DNA of 64,000 nt from JABFRJ01 sp031374735. Its GTDB lineage: Bacteria; Pseudomonadota; Alphaproteobacteria; Rhizobiales; Hyphomicrobiaceae. The stretch's first letter is position 1; each line of letters opens with the position of its first letter. Shown one piece after another: positions 50,399 to 58,151 of the stretch. A program made the position numbers and the translations under genes. The stretch spans positions 1 to 64,000 of the forward strand of contig JANMGQ010000060.1 of the NCBI GenBank assembly GCA_031374735.1, in the 5' to 3' direction. The notes below the pieces were generated by a model, which saw only the letters and a list, made by a program, of their open reading frames with translations, had not been told where the DNA came from and did not search any database.

Positions 50399-50697
50399 GT
50401 GATCGAGGTTAGACAGACGGATCGCTTCAAATCTTGGCTCAAGGCGCTGCGTGACAGCCGTGCGAAAGCCAAATCGCGTCGCGCATCCGGCGGCTTGCAG
50501 ATGGGAACGCAGGCGACGTGAAACCGGTCGGCGAAGGGATCAGCGAATTTCGGATCCATCACGGCCCCGGCTACCGGGTCTACTTCGTCAGGTTTGGCGA
50601 AGCTGTGGTCGTACTCCTGTGTGGTGGCGACAAGAGCACACAAGACGCTGACATCGTGGACGCGAAAGCATTGGCCGCATCACTTGAGGAGCACTGA
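50399..50697 (+). pseudogene. HigB/RelE-type toxin gene with -1 frameshift
   Basis: Starts GTG with MIEVRQTDRFKSWLKALRDS-like sequence, the opening of 'addiction module killer' toxins. At 50471-50473 (AAA) the frame changes. The rest, in another frame, reads IASRIRRLADGNAGDVKPVG, then EGISEFRIHHGPGYRVYFV and LLCGGDKSTQDADI to TGA at 50697. One missing A (AAAA to AAA) explains it; as written, the first frame stops at 50519. The complete toxin would be about 99 aa. The gene ends 2 bp before the antitoxin start. A true frameshift would give a harmless locus with an orphan antitoxin; a homopolymer sequencing error is also plausible. Confidence 0.82.
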
Positions 50698-50699
50698 CG

Positions 50700-50984
50700 A
50701 TGGCCGTTAAAACCACCGTGTTCGACCCTGCTGATTTTCTCGACGATGACGAGGCGGTTGCGGCCTACATTGAAGACGCCTTGGAGACTGAGGATCCCGC
50801 GTTCATTGCACGCGCCATCGGTGACGTGGCCCGCGCGCGCGGCATGTCGAGAGTCGCGAGCGCGACAGGCTTGGCTCGCGAAAATCTTTACAAGGCACTG
50901 AGCAGTGACGGGAACCCAGAGTTTGCGACAATTCTCAAGGTCTTGAAGGCGCTCGGTGTGAGGCTTGCGATCGCCACCCCATGA
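50700..50984 (+). CDS. addiction-module antitoxin (HigA-like, HTH)
   Basis: 94-aa protein. The N-terminus FDPADFLDDDEAVAAYIEDAL and the HTH part RARGMSRVASATGLARENLY, then GNPEFATILKVLKALGVRL, are the hallmarks of antitoxins paired with RelE-like killers. It would neutralise the toxin and repress the operon. It is intact although the toxin frame is broken, a normal order of decay. The stop codon overlaps the epmB start by 4 bp (ATGA), so epmB may be translated from the same messenger. Confidence 0.9.
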   Translation: MAVKTTVFDPADFLDDDEAVAAYIEDALETEDPAFIARAIGDVARARGMSRVASATGLARENLYKALSSDGNPEFATILKVLKALGVRLAIATP

Positions 50985-52021
50985 CCGCTGAAACCCTTCG
51001 CGCGCTCGATGCGCTGGCGCGCGCCGGGCATATTGGCAGCGCGACCGATGTCGACCTGCAGCGCGTCGCCGATCGCTATGCGATCGCGATCACGCCCGAG
51101 ATGGCGGCGCTGATCCGAGGCACGCCGAGCGATGACCCCATCGCCCGCCAGTTCGTGCCAACCGCGGATGAACTGGTCTCACGCCCGAACGAAAGCGCCG
51201 ATCCCATTGGTGACAAGCGGCACGAAGTGGTGCCCGGCCTGATTCACCGCTATCGCGACCGCGTGTTGCTAAAGGTGACGCACGCCTGCCCGGTCTATTG
51301 CCGGTTCTGCTTTCGCCGCGAGATGGTCGGGCCCGGGGGCGAGCAGGCGCTGGCGGGTGCGAAGCTTGAAGCAGCCCTCGCATACATTGCCAAGAAGCCC
51401 GAGATTTTTGAGGTGATACTCACCGGCGGCGATCCGCTGACGTTGTCGCCGCGGCGCATTGCGCTGCTGCGTGATCGCCTCGCCGAGATCGAGCATGTGA
51501 GGGTGCAGCGCTGGCACACACGCGTGCCCGTGGTCGACCCAGGCAAGATCGATGCCGCGATGATCAAGGCGCTGCGCCATCATGACAAGGCCGTGTACGT
51601 TGCCATCCACTGCAATCACCCGCGCGAACTGACGCCTGCCGCACGCGACGCCATCCGTCGACTCGTCGATGCAGGCATCGTTTTGTTGAGCCAAACCGTG
51701 CTGCTCAAAGGCGTCAACAACGATGCAGCCGTACTCGCAGACTTGATGCGTGCGTTCGTTTCGTTGCGTGTCAAACCCTACTATCTGCATCACGCTGACC
51801 TTGCCCCTGGCACAGCGCATTTCCGCACGACCATTGCCGAGGGACGCGCGATTATGACGGCGTTGCGGGGCAAACTGTCAGGCCTCGCGCAGCCGACCTA
51901 CGTGCTCGATATTCCCGGCGGCGTGGCGAAGGTGCCGATCGGGCCGGACTACGTCGGCGATGGCATCGTCATCGATCCCGACGGCAACACGCATTCTTAC
52001 CCGCGCGAGGATCTGCCGTGA
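50981..52021 (+). CDS. epmB: EF-P (R)-beta-lysylation radical SAM enzyme / lysine 2,3-aminomutase-like
   Basis: 346-aa radical SAM, PLP-dependent protein. The Fe-S motif is VTHACPVYCRFCFRR (Cys103, Cys107, Cys110). The PLP Lys is in VLDIPGGVAKVP. Length and lack of the C-terminal Zn domain fit EpmB, which makes beta-lysine for modification of elongation factor P, rather than clostridial KamA. EpmA and efp are not in the window. Its ATG overlaps the antitoxin stop, and its stop overlaps the mutT GTG, so it lies in the middle of a compact four-gene run. Confidence 0.88.
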   Translation: MTAETLRALDALARAGHIGSATDVDLQRVADRYAIAITPEMAALIRGTPSDDPIARQFVPTADELVSRPNESADPIGDKRHEVVPGLIHRYRDRVLLKVTHACPVYCRFCFRREMVGPGGEQALAGAKLEAALAYIAKKPEIFEVILTGGDPLTLSPRRIALLRDRLAEIEHVRVQRWHTRVPVVDPGKIDAAMIKALRHHDKAVYVAIHCNHPRELTPAARDAIRRLVDAGIVLLSQTVLLKGVNNDAAVLADLMRAFVSLRVKPYYLHHADLAPGTAHFRTTIAEGRAIMTALRGKLSGLAQPTYVLDIPGGVAKVPIGPDYVGDGIVIDPDGNTHSYPREDLP

Positions 52022-52422
52022 CCAAAAAGGTCGTTCTTGTCGTGGCAGCCGCCCTCATCGATGTCGACGGCCGCGTGCTGATCGCACAACGGCCGCAGGG
52101 CCGTTCCATGGCCGGGCTGTGGGAGTTTCCCGGTGGCAAAGTGGAGCCCGGCGAGTTGCCGGAGGCCGCGCTGATCCGCGAGCTACACGAAGAACTGTCG
52201 ATCGAGGTGCGCCCGAAGTGTTTGGCGCCGTTTACGTTTGCCTCGCACAGTTATGACGACTTCCATCTGCTGATGCCGCTGTATGTGTGCCGCAACTGGC
52301 TCGGCGAGGTGACGCCGCGTGAAGGCCAGCGCATCGCCTGGGTGCGCGCGAACCGTCTCGGTGATTACGACATGCCGCCAGCAGACGAGCCGCTGCGCAC
52401 GATGCTGCGGGATTTGCTATGA
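52018..52422 (+). CDS. mutT: 8-oxo-dGTP diphosphatase (MutT-type Nudix)
   Basis: 134-aa Nudix hydrolase, cytoplasmic, that removes oxidised nucleotides. The Nudix box is complete: GGKVEPGELPEAALIRELHE then E. The N-terminal VVAAALIDVDGRVLIAQRP and AGLWEFPGG are typical of MutT. GTG at 52018 is the start; it overlaps the epmB stop by 4 bp. The CCA-adding enzyme gene follows after 7 bp. Confidence 0.92.
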   Translation: MTKKVVLVVAAALIDVDGRVLIAQRPQGRSMAGLWEFPGGKVEPGELPEAALIRELHEELSIEVRPKCLAPFTFASHSYDDFHLLMPLYVCRNWLGEVTPREGQRIAWVRANRLGDYDMPPADEPLRTMLRDLL

Positions 52423-52429
52423 TGTCACG

Positions 52430-53653
52430 ATGATCAGCCTTCCCCGCATCGACGCTGATTGGCTGACGCGGCCCGCCACGCAGGCCGTGTTCGCAGCCCT
52501 CGCGCGGTCGGGCCACGAGGGGCGTGTGGTCGGCGGCGCGGTTCGCAATGCGCTGATCGGCAAGCCCGTCGCGGATATCGACATCGCCACGCCCGCAACG
52601 CCGGAGCAGGTGATCGACGCTGCCACTGCCGCAGGACTGAACGTCGTGCCAACCGGGCTCAAGCACGGCACCGTCACCGTGATGTCGGAGCATACCCCGC
52701 ATGAGGTCACGACGCTGCGGCGCGACGTTGAGACAGATGGGCGGCATGCTGTTGTGGCGTTCACGGCCGATTGGGCCGCTGACGCGGGCCGGCGGGATTT
52801 CACGATCAACGCGCTGTATTGCGATGCGGCCGGCGTCGTACATGATCCACTCGGCGGCTATGCCGACCTTGCGGCCCGCCGGGTGCGCTTCATTGGCGAT
52901 GCGCAGGCGCGCATTCGTGAGGACTATCTGCGCATCCTGCGCTTTTTCCGCTTCACGGCGGAGTATGCCGAGGGCGAGATCGACCCGCACGGGCTGCAGG
53001 CATCGTGTGAGTTGCGCGAGGGACTGCAGCGTTTGTCAGCCGAGCGGATCCGCGTTGAGGTGCTGAAGATCCTCACGGCACGGCGGGCGCCCGAGATGAT
53101 CGATGTCATGTATGACCACGCGTTCTGGGTGCCGCTGCTGGGCTTGGCGCCGGTGCCGCAGCACGCAAAGCGATTGATTGCGCTCACCCCGCAGAGTGAC
53201 GCGCTTTTGCGTCTCTTTGCCCTGTCGATTGCGACGCTGGAAGACGCAGGGCAGATTGCCCAACGCCTTCGCCTTTCGACGGCCGAGAGGGAGCGCCTTG
53301 CGGTCTGTGCTTGGATGGTGGAACGCGTAGGCAATGCCATGCCTGACAACACGGTACATCGCTGGATCTACACGCATGGTGCTGAGCGATTGCGCGAGGC
53401 GCTCGACATCACCGAGACGCGCCGCGGCGCCGATCCCACATGGCCGCGCCTGCGCAACATATCCGTCACGTGGCCGCGGCCAACGTTTCCCATCCGCGGC
53501 AGAGACCTCATCGAACGCGGCCTCATGCCTGGCCCCGCCATGGGCGAGACATTGCGCGCGCTGGAAGCGTGGTGGATGGATCAGGACTTCGCGCCGGACC
53601 GTAAGCCCCTTCTCGCACGCCTCGCGCAAATGCCACATTCCCGACCCACATGA
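52430..53653 (+). CDS. CCA tRNA nucleotidyltransferase / poly(A) polymerase family
   Basis: 407-aa class II nucleotidyltransferase. The active site is in RVVGGAVRNALIGKPVADIDIA (GG and DxD), with RRDFTINALYCD and DPLGGYADLAARRVRFIGD following. The shortish C-terminal helical domain fits alphaproteobacterial CCA-adding enzymes, which finish or repair tRNA 3' ends; a poly(A) polymerase role cannot be excluded. Start ATG 52430. Probably transcribed with mutT and the phosphatase gene downstream. Confidence 0.92.
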   Translation: MISLPRIDADWLTRPATQAVFAALARSGHEGRVVGGAVRNALIGKPVADIDIATPATPEQVIDAATAAGLNVVPTGLKHGTVTVMSEHTPHEVTTLRRDVETDGRHAVVAFTADWAADAGRRDFTINALYCDAAGVVHDPLGGYADLAARRVRFIGDAQARIREDYLRILRFFRFTAEYAEGEIDPHGLQASCELREGLQRLSAERIRVEVLKILTARRAPEMIDVMYDHAFWVPLLGLAPVPQHAKRLIALTPQSDALLRLFALSIATLEDAGQIAQRLRLSTAERERLAVCAWMVERVGNAMPDNTVHRWIYTHGAERLREALDITETRRGADPTWPRLRNISVTWPRPTFPIRGRDLIERGLMPGPAMGETLRALEAWWMDQDFAPDRKPLLARLAQMPHSRPT

Positions 53654-53675
53654 CCGCCTTTGCCGGAGCCTGGAC

Positions 53676-54194
53676 ATGCCCACCATTCACGTCTGCCCCC
53701 TGCATCTGGTGCCGGATGAGGCGCGCCGCTTGCGGCCCTCGCGCCTCGTCACGCTGCTGTCTCCGTATGGGGCCATGCCAGAGCGGCCGGAGCATCTCGC
53801 GCCCGACCAACACTTGACCCGCCTCTTCCATGACATCGATGCCGAGATCGATGACCTCATTGCGCCCTCACGGCTTGATGTGCAGGCGGTGATCGACTTT
53901 GCCCGCGGCTGGCAGCGCGAGGCGCCGATGCTGATTCACTGCTACGCGGGCATCAGCCGATCGACGGCGGCAGCCCTGATCTCTGCCATCACCATCAACC
54001 CGGATCTCGACGACGACGTGCTGGCAAAGCGGCTGCGTGAGGTGTCACCCTCGGCAAAGCCGAATATCCGCATGATCAGCATGGCCGATCTGATGCTGGG
54101 GCGGGCCGGGCGGCTGCTCGACGCCGTCTCGGACATGAGCGTTGGCGAATTGGCGCCGCACGGTCAGCCATTTGAGCTTGTGACGAAGCCCTGA
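53676..54194 (+). CDS. protein-tyrosine-phosphatase-like protein
   Basis: 172-aa cysteine phosphatase-type protein. The signature loop HCYAGISRSTAAAL carries C-x5-R. A preceding acidic block (HDIDAEIDDLIAPS) may provide the general-acid Asp. The short size fits a family of cytoplasmic PTP-like proteins found in alphaproteobacteria. The start ATG 53676 lies 22 bp after the CCA-adding gene. The substrate is unknown. Confidence 0.85.
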   Translation: MPTIHVCPLHLVPDEARRLRPSRLVTLLSPYGAMPERPEHLAPDQHLTRLFHDIDAEIDDLIAPSRLDVQAVIDFARGWQREAPMLIHCYAGISRSTAAALISAITINPDLDDDVLAKRLREVSPSAKPNIRMISMADLMLGRAGRLLDAVSDMSVGELAPHGQPFELVTKP

Positions 54195-54221
54195 CAATCC
54201 GCCGTCACCGCTTACAACCCG

Positions 54222-54257
54222 TTGCATTTCAATCGGTTTACACCAGTTGAAATGCAA
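54222..54257. promoter_or_regulatory. palindrome upstream of the NrtR-like gene, candidate operator
   Basis: Perfect inverted repeat TTGCATTTCAA ... TTGAAATGCAA (11-bp arms, 14-bp spacer) between the phosphatase stop and the regulator start, 110 bp before the ATG. It is AT-rich against a GC-rich background, which favours a protein-binding site over a terminator, although TTTGTC follows. Autoregulation by the NrtR-like protein is a reasonable guess. Confidence 0.5.
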
Positions 54258-54366
54258 TTTGTCTTGCGCCGGGGAGTGAATTGCGCCTAAACGAGCGTAA
54301 CTGTTTTTCCGTAACAATAGTGATCCGATTCGTGTGGGCGTGCAGCCGCCTGGGTCGAGGAGCGCC

Positions 54367-55353
54367 ATGACAGTACAAATGCCTCGCTTGTCCGAGCCGG
54401 CGAATGCGGCTCGACATCAGCCAATGCGCAGTATGACGTCTGAGACGTCTTTAGCAGCGCAGCTTATTGTAGCGATTATTGCGGTCATTGATGACCAGCC
54501 GATGATCCGCCTGATCGACGGCCGATCCGGGCGCCATTTGCCAACGGCCGTGTTTCGCCCCGACGTGTCGGGCACTGAGCGGCAGTCCAGCATAGACGAG
54601 TGCTTGCGCATGGCTGTGCACCAGGACACGACCCTGGAACTTGGCCATGTCGAGCAGTTGCTGGCAACGGTGACGGACGGCTCCGCCGGCGCGCCGATGT
54701 TCTGCATCGGCTACCTCGCGCTTGCCCGTGGATCTGACCTCAGCAATGGCGAACGCGCTTCATGGCACTCCTGGTATGATCATTTCCCGTGGGAGGATTG
54801 GCGGCGCGGCCAGCCGAGCACGTTGCGGGATGGAATTTTGCCGGCGCTCGACAGCTGGGCACAAGAGGAGGTCTTTGCCGACCTCGAGCCCTCGCAGGTT
54901 CCACGCCGCCATCGCATTCATCTGTGCTTTGGTGACAACGAGCAGATGTGGGACGAAGAAAAGGTCGTCGAGCGTTTCGATTTGTTGTCAGAAGCGGGTT
55001 TGATTGGTCGAGGCAGCTCAAATGAGGCAATTGCGGCTGATCATTTGCGCTGTCTCGCTGTCGCCATGAGTCGCCTGCGCGGCCGGATCAAATCACGTCC
55101 GCTGGTTTTTGACCTGATGCCGGCGCAGTTCACACTTTATGAGCTGCAACGGACTGTTGAAGCCATTCTCGGGCCACACCTGCACAAGCAGAATTTCCGC
55201 CGGTTGGTCGAGCACATGGGGTTGGTTGAGCCCACCAATGAGATAAAGTCGCACACCGGTGGGCGTCCCGCCAAATTGTTCCGCTTCCGTCAGGCGTGCC
55301 TGCTGGAGAAGCTGCAACCGGGCCTGCGCGTTCGCGGCGCACGCGGCGGATAG
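54367..55353 (+). CDS. NrtR-like (Nudix-related) transcriptional regulator
   Basis: 328-aa protein. The C-terminal winged-helix part is clear: LMPAQFTLYELQRTVEAILG, then HKQNFRRLVEHMGLVEPTNE and a HTGGRPAKLFRF end, which is the DNA-binding half of NrtR. The N-terminal half is a Nudix-like fold (QLIVAIIAVIDDQPMIRLID) without a canonical box, as expected for a sensor. NrtR proteins repress NAD or ribose-nucleotide salvage genes and sense ADP-ribose. No such genes are adjacent. The ribosome-binding site GAGGAG precedes ATG 54367. A longer N-terminus than most. Confidence 0.8.
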   Translation: MTVQMPRLSEPANAARHQPMRSMTSETSLAAQLIVAIIAVIDDQPMIRLIDGRSGRHLPTAVFRPDVSGTERQSSIDECLRMAVHQDTTLELGHVEQLLATVTDGSAGAPMFCIGYLALARGSDLSNGERASWHSWYDHFPWEDWRRGQPSTLRDGILPALDSWAQEEVFADLEPSQVPRRHRIHLCFGDNEQMWDEEKVVERFDLLSEAGLIGRGSSNEAIAADHLRCLAVAMSRLRGRIKSRPLVFDLMPAQFTLYELQRTVEAILGPHLHKQNFRRLVEHMGLVEPTNEIKSHTGGRPAKLFRFRQACLLEKLQPGLRVRGARGG

Positions 55354-55365
55354 CGGAGGAATCGA

Positions 55366-55776
55366 TCAGGTCCCCTTGGGCTTGATGTGCTCAACGTCGC
55401 CACCGGCCTCCCGCCACGCTTTGAAGCCGCCAATGATATGCGCCACGGGCTTCAGGCCCATGTCTTGCGCCGTCTTGGCCGCGAGCACGGACCGCATCCC
55501 GCCCGCGCAAAAGAAAATGAACTTTTTGTCTTCGCCGAATTTCGGCTTGTAATAGGGGCTCTTCGGGTCGATCCAGAATTCGAGCATGCCGCGCGTGCAA
55601 TGGAAGGCGCCCGGCACGACGCCCTCACGCTCGCCTTCGCGCGGATCGCGAATGTCGACCAACACCACGTTTGGATCCTTGGCCAGTTCGATGGCATAGG
55701 AAGCGCTGACTTCCTCGATTTGACCGCGGGCCTCTTCAACCAGATCGGCGGCGCTCTTGGTGATGTGCTGGGGCAT
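55366..55776 (-). CDS. rhodanese-domain protein
   Basis: 136-aa single-domain sulfurtransferase-like protein. NVVLVDIRDPREGEREGVVPG is the CH2A-type start, and the active-site loop is FFCAGGMRS, with Cys as nucleophile. The C-terminal IIGGFKAWREAGGDVE is typical. It may transfer persulfide sulfur; the partner is not known. It runs convergently to the NrtR-like gene with 12 bp between stops and is divergent from hisF. Confidence 0.87.
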   Translation of the reverse strand: MPQHITKSAADLVEEARGQIEEVSASYAIELAKDPNVVLVDIRDPREGEREGVVPGAFHCTRGMLEFWIDPKSPYYKPKFGEDKKFIFFCAGGMRSVLAAKTAQDMGLKPVAHIIGGFKAWREAGGDVEHIKPKGT

Positions 55777-55927
55777 CGGCTCTGTCCTTGCTGCTGCGGG
55801 GGCGTTTGCATTGACTATGTGCCTATCGTCGGGCGAAGACAATTCGCGCCAACTGCAACGCAGGCCTGTCGGCAAGTTCGCTGGCAAATGGGTTGACTCA
55901 AGCACCGCGCATCGGCCTTTAGCGGCC

Positions 55928-56725
55928 ATGCTCAAGACCCGCATCATCCCCTGTCTCGACGTCAAGGACGGCCGTGTCGTCAAAGGCGTGAATTTCGTCG
56001 ATCTCATCGATGCCGGCGACCCCGTCGAAGCCGCTGCCGCCTATGATGCGGCCGGTGCCGACGAATTGACGTTTCTCGACATCACGGCGTCGTCTGACAA
56101 TCGCGAGACCATTTTCGATATCGTCGAACGTACCGCCGCGCGCTGTTTCATGCCGCTGACAGTTGGCGGCGGCGTGCGCACCGTCGAGGACATTCGTCGC
56201 CTGCTGAAGGCTGGCGCCGACAAAGTCTCGATCAACACCGCCGCGGTGACCAACCGGCAGTTCGTGCGCGAGGCGTCCGAGAAGTTTGGGGCGCAATGCA
56301 TTGTCGTTGCAATCGATGCCAAGCGCCGCCTGGTCCGCGCGTCGGCAGGCGACAACAAGAGCGAATGGGAGATCTTTACCCACGGTGGGCGCAAGGGCAC
56401 TGGCATCGACGCCGTCGAGTTCGCCATGGAGGTCGTCTCGCTCGGCGCCGGGGAGATCCTGCTCACCTCCATGGACCAGGATGGCGCCAAATCCGGCTAT
56501 GACATCGCGTTAACCCGTGCCGTCAGCGACGCCGTGGCGGTGCCGGTGATCGCCTCCGGTGGCGTCGGCACGCTCGATCATCTTGTTGCGGGCGTGAAAG
56601 ACGGGCACGCGAGTGCCGTGCTGGCGGCCTCGATCTTCCACTTCGGCACCTATACGATCCAACAGGCCAAGGCGCATATGGCCGCCGCCGGCATCCCCGT
56701 GCGTTTGCCTGCTACGGCTGCTTGA
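55928..56725 (+). CDS. hisF: imidazole glycerol phosphate synthase subunit HisF
   Basis: 265-aa cyclase subunit of histidine synthesis. The catalytic Asp pair is in PCLDVKDGRVVKG (Asp11) and VVAIDAKRRLV. The phosphate loops are LTVGGGVRTVEDIRR and VIASGGVGTLDHL. The frame is open upstream to 55757, but homology begins at ATG 55928 (MLKTRIIPCLDVK). HisH is not in the window, so HisF is separated from it. regB begins 10 bp later. Confidence 0.96.
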   Translation: MLKTRIIPCLDVKDGRVVKGVNFVDLIDAGDPVEAAAAYDAAGADELTFLDITASSDNRETIFDIVERTAARCFMPLTVGGGVRTVEDIRRLLKAGADKVSINTAAVTNRQFVREASEKFGAQCIVVAIDAKRRLVRASAGDNKSEWEIFTHGGRKGTGIDAVEFAMEVVSLGAGEILLTSMDQDGAKSGYDIALTRAVSDAVAVPVIASGGVGTLDHLVAGVKDGHASAVLAASIFHFGTYTIQQAKAHMAAAGIPVRLPATAA

Positions 56726-56735
56726 GGAGCGGCCC

Positions 56736-58151
56736 ATGCGCATCGGCGATCGCGACAATCTGAGCTCGGACGAAAGCCGGTTGCGGCTGCAAACGTCGTT
56801 GCGGCTGCGCTGGTTTGCCGTCGGCGGCCAGCTGTTTGCGATCGCCTTCGTGTCGCTCGGGCTGCAGTGCCCGATGCCGATCGGGCCAACACTTGCCCTG
56901 GTGGCAGCGTCCGCGTGGCTCAACATCTATCTGCGCTTGAAATATGCGGTGCGCCATCGCCTGTCGATCCGCCTTGGCACCGCGCTGCTCGCCTATGACG
57001 TGATGCAGCTCGGCGGACTGCTGTATCTGACCGGCGGGATCGAAAACCCGTTCATGCCCTTGATCATCGCGCCGGTGACGGTCGCGGCTGCGACTTTGCC
57101 ACCACGCAACACTTTACTGCTTGGCGTTTTGACGTCGCTGCTGGCCATAGTGCTCGTCTCGTTCAGCCTGCCGTTGCCTTGGCCCTCGGGCGAAACGTTC
57201 GCACTGCCGCAGCTCTACAAGCTGGGGGTGTTGGCGGCGATTTTCGCAGGCATGGCTTTCCAGGCACTCTATGCGTGGCGCCTGACCAAGGAATCGCGCC
57301 TCATGTCGGCGGCACTCGCCGCAACGGAACAGATCCTCGCCCGTGAGCAAAAGCTGCATGCACTCGATGGGCTGGCTGCGGCGGCGGCGCATGAACTTGG
57401 CACCCCGCTCGCCACCATCACCTTGGTTGCCAAGGAACTTGCCAAGGACCTCGGGCACGGCCTGCCGGCCAATCCGGCGATGGCGGAAGACCTGGCGCTT
57501 CTGCAATCGCAGGCGATCCGCTGTCGTGAGATCTTGCAAAAGTTGACCCGCTCGCCCGGCGAAGGCGATCCGCTGCACTCGATGTTGACCGTCACGCAGC
57601 TGATCGAGGAAGCCGCCGGCCCATACAACGCCTACAAGTCAAAGGTGGTGCTGGATATCGGCCCCGCCGAGGGCGCGAACGGCAACGGCCGCATCGAACC
57701 GGTTGGCGAGCGCAGGCCGGGTGTCATCTACGGCGTTGGCAATCTGCTGGAAAACGCCGTTGATTTTGCCAAAGGCGAAGTGCGGGTCACGGCGCGCTGG
57801 TCGGCCGATACAGTCACGGTCAGCATTGTCGATGACGGTCCGGGTTTTCCGCCCGATCTGATCGACTCGATCGGCGACCCCTATGTCACCACGCGCCCCT
57901 CTCGCTCACGTGCCTCGAAGGCCGACGGCGAAGCCTCCGGTCTCGGTCTCGGCTTCTTCATCGCTAAGACGTTGCTTGAGCGATCCGGCGCGACGCTGAC
58001 GCTGGAAAATCGCCCAAAGCCGCAAACGGGCGCCATCGTCGCGATCTCATGGCCGCGCGCCGCCTATGAGCCGCAGGGCCTCGTGCGCAGCGGCACATGG
58101 TTGCCGGCAAAATCCGTCGACGAGGACCGCGCTGCCGTCAGTTCTGTTTGA
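56736..58151 (+). CDS. regB: redox-sensing histidine kinase RegB/ActS/PrrB
   Basis: 471-aa membrane kinase. Six hydrophobic segments fill residues ~25-182. The quinone-binding motif GGxxNPF is in LYLTGGIENPFMPL (residues 100-106). The H-box is AAAAHELGTPLATIT (His219), and the redox-active Cys of RegB is present in QAIRCREILQKL (Cys263). The ATP-binding domain has GNLLENAVDFAKG and GLGLGFFIAKTL. It senses respiratory redox state and controls respiration and carbon/nitrogen pathways through RegA, which is not next to it here. GAGGAG precedes the ATG. The 3' end overlaps that of the following opposite gene by 14 bp. Confidence 0.95.
   Translation: MRIGDRDNLSSDESRLRLQTSLRLRWFAVGGQLFAIAFVSLGLQCPMPIGPTLALVAASAWLNIYLRLKYAVRHRLSIRLGTALLAYDVMQLGGLLYLTGGIENPFMPLIIAPVTVAAATLPPRNTLLLGVLTSLLAIVLVSFSLPLPWPSGETFALPQLYKLGVLAAIFAGMAFQALYAWRLTKESRLMSAALAATEQILAREQKLHALDGLAAAAAHELGTPLATITLVAKELAKDLGHGLPANPAMAEDLALLQSQAIRCREILQKLTRSPGEGDPLHSMLTVTQLIEEAAGPYNAYKSKVVLDIGPAEGANGNGRIEPVGERRPGVIYGVGNLLENAVDFAKGEVRVTARWSADTVTVSIVDDGPGFPPDLIDSIGDPYVTTRPSRSRASKADGEASGLGLGFFIAKTLLERSGATLTLENRPKPQTGAIVAISWPRAAYEPQGLVRSGTWLPAKSVDEDRAAVSSV

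Noticed and set aside
54222..54257. Palindrome as intrinsic terminator of the phosphatase gene
   Set aside because: Stem is AT-rich with a 14-nt loop and only TTTGTC follows; an operator reading was preferred, though not excluded.
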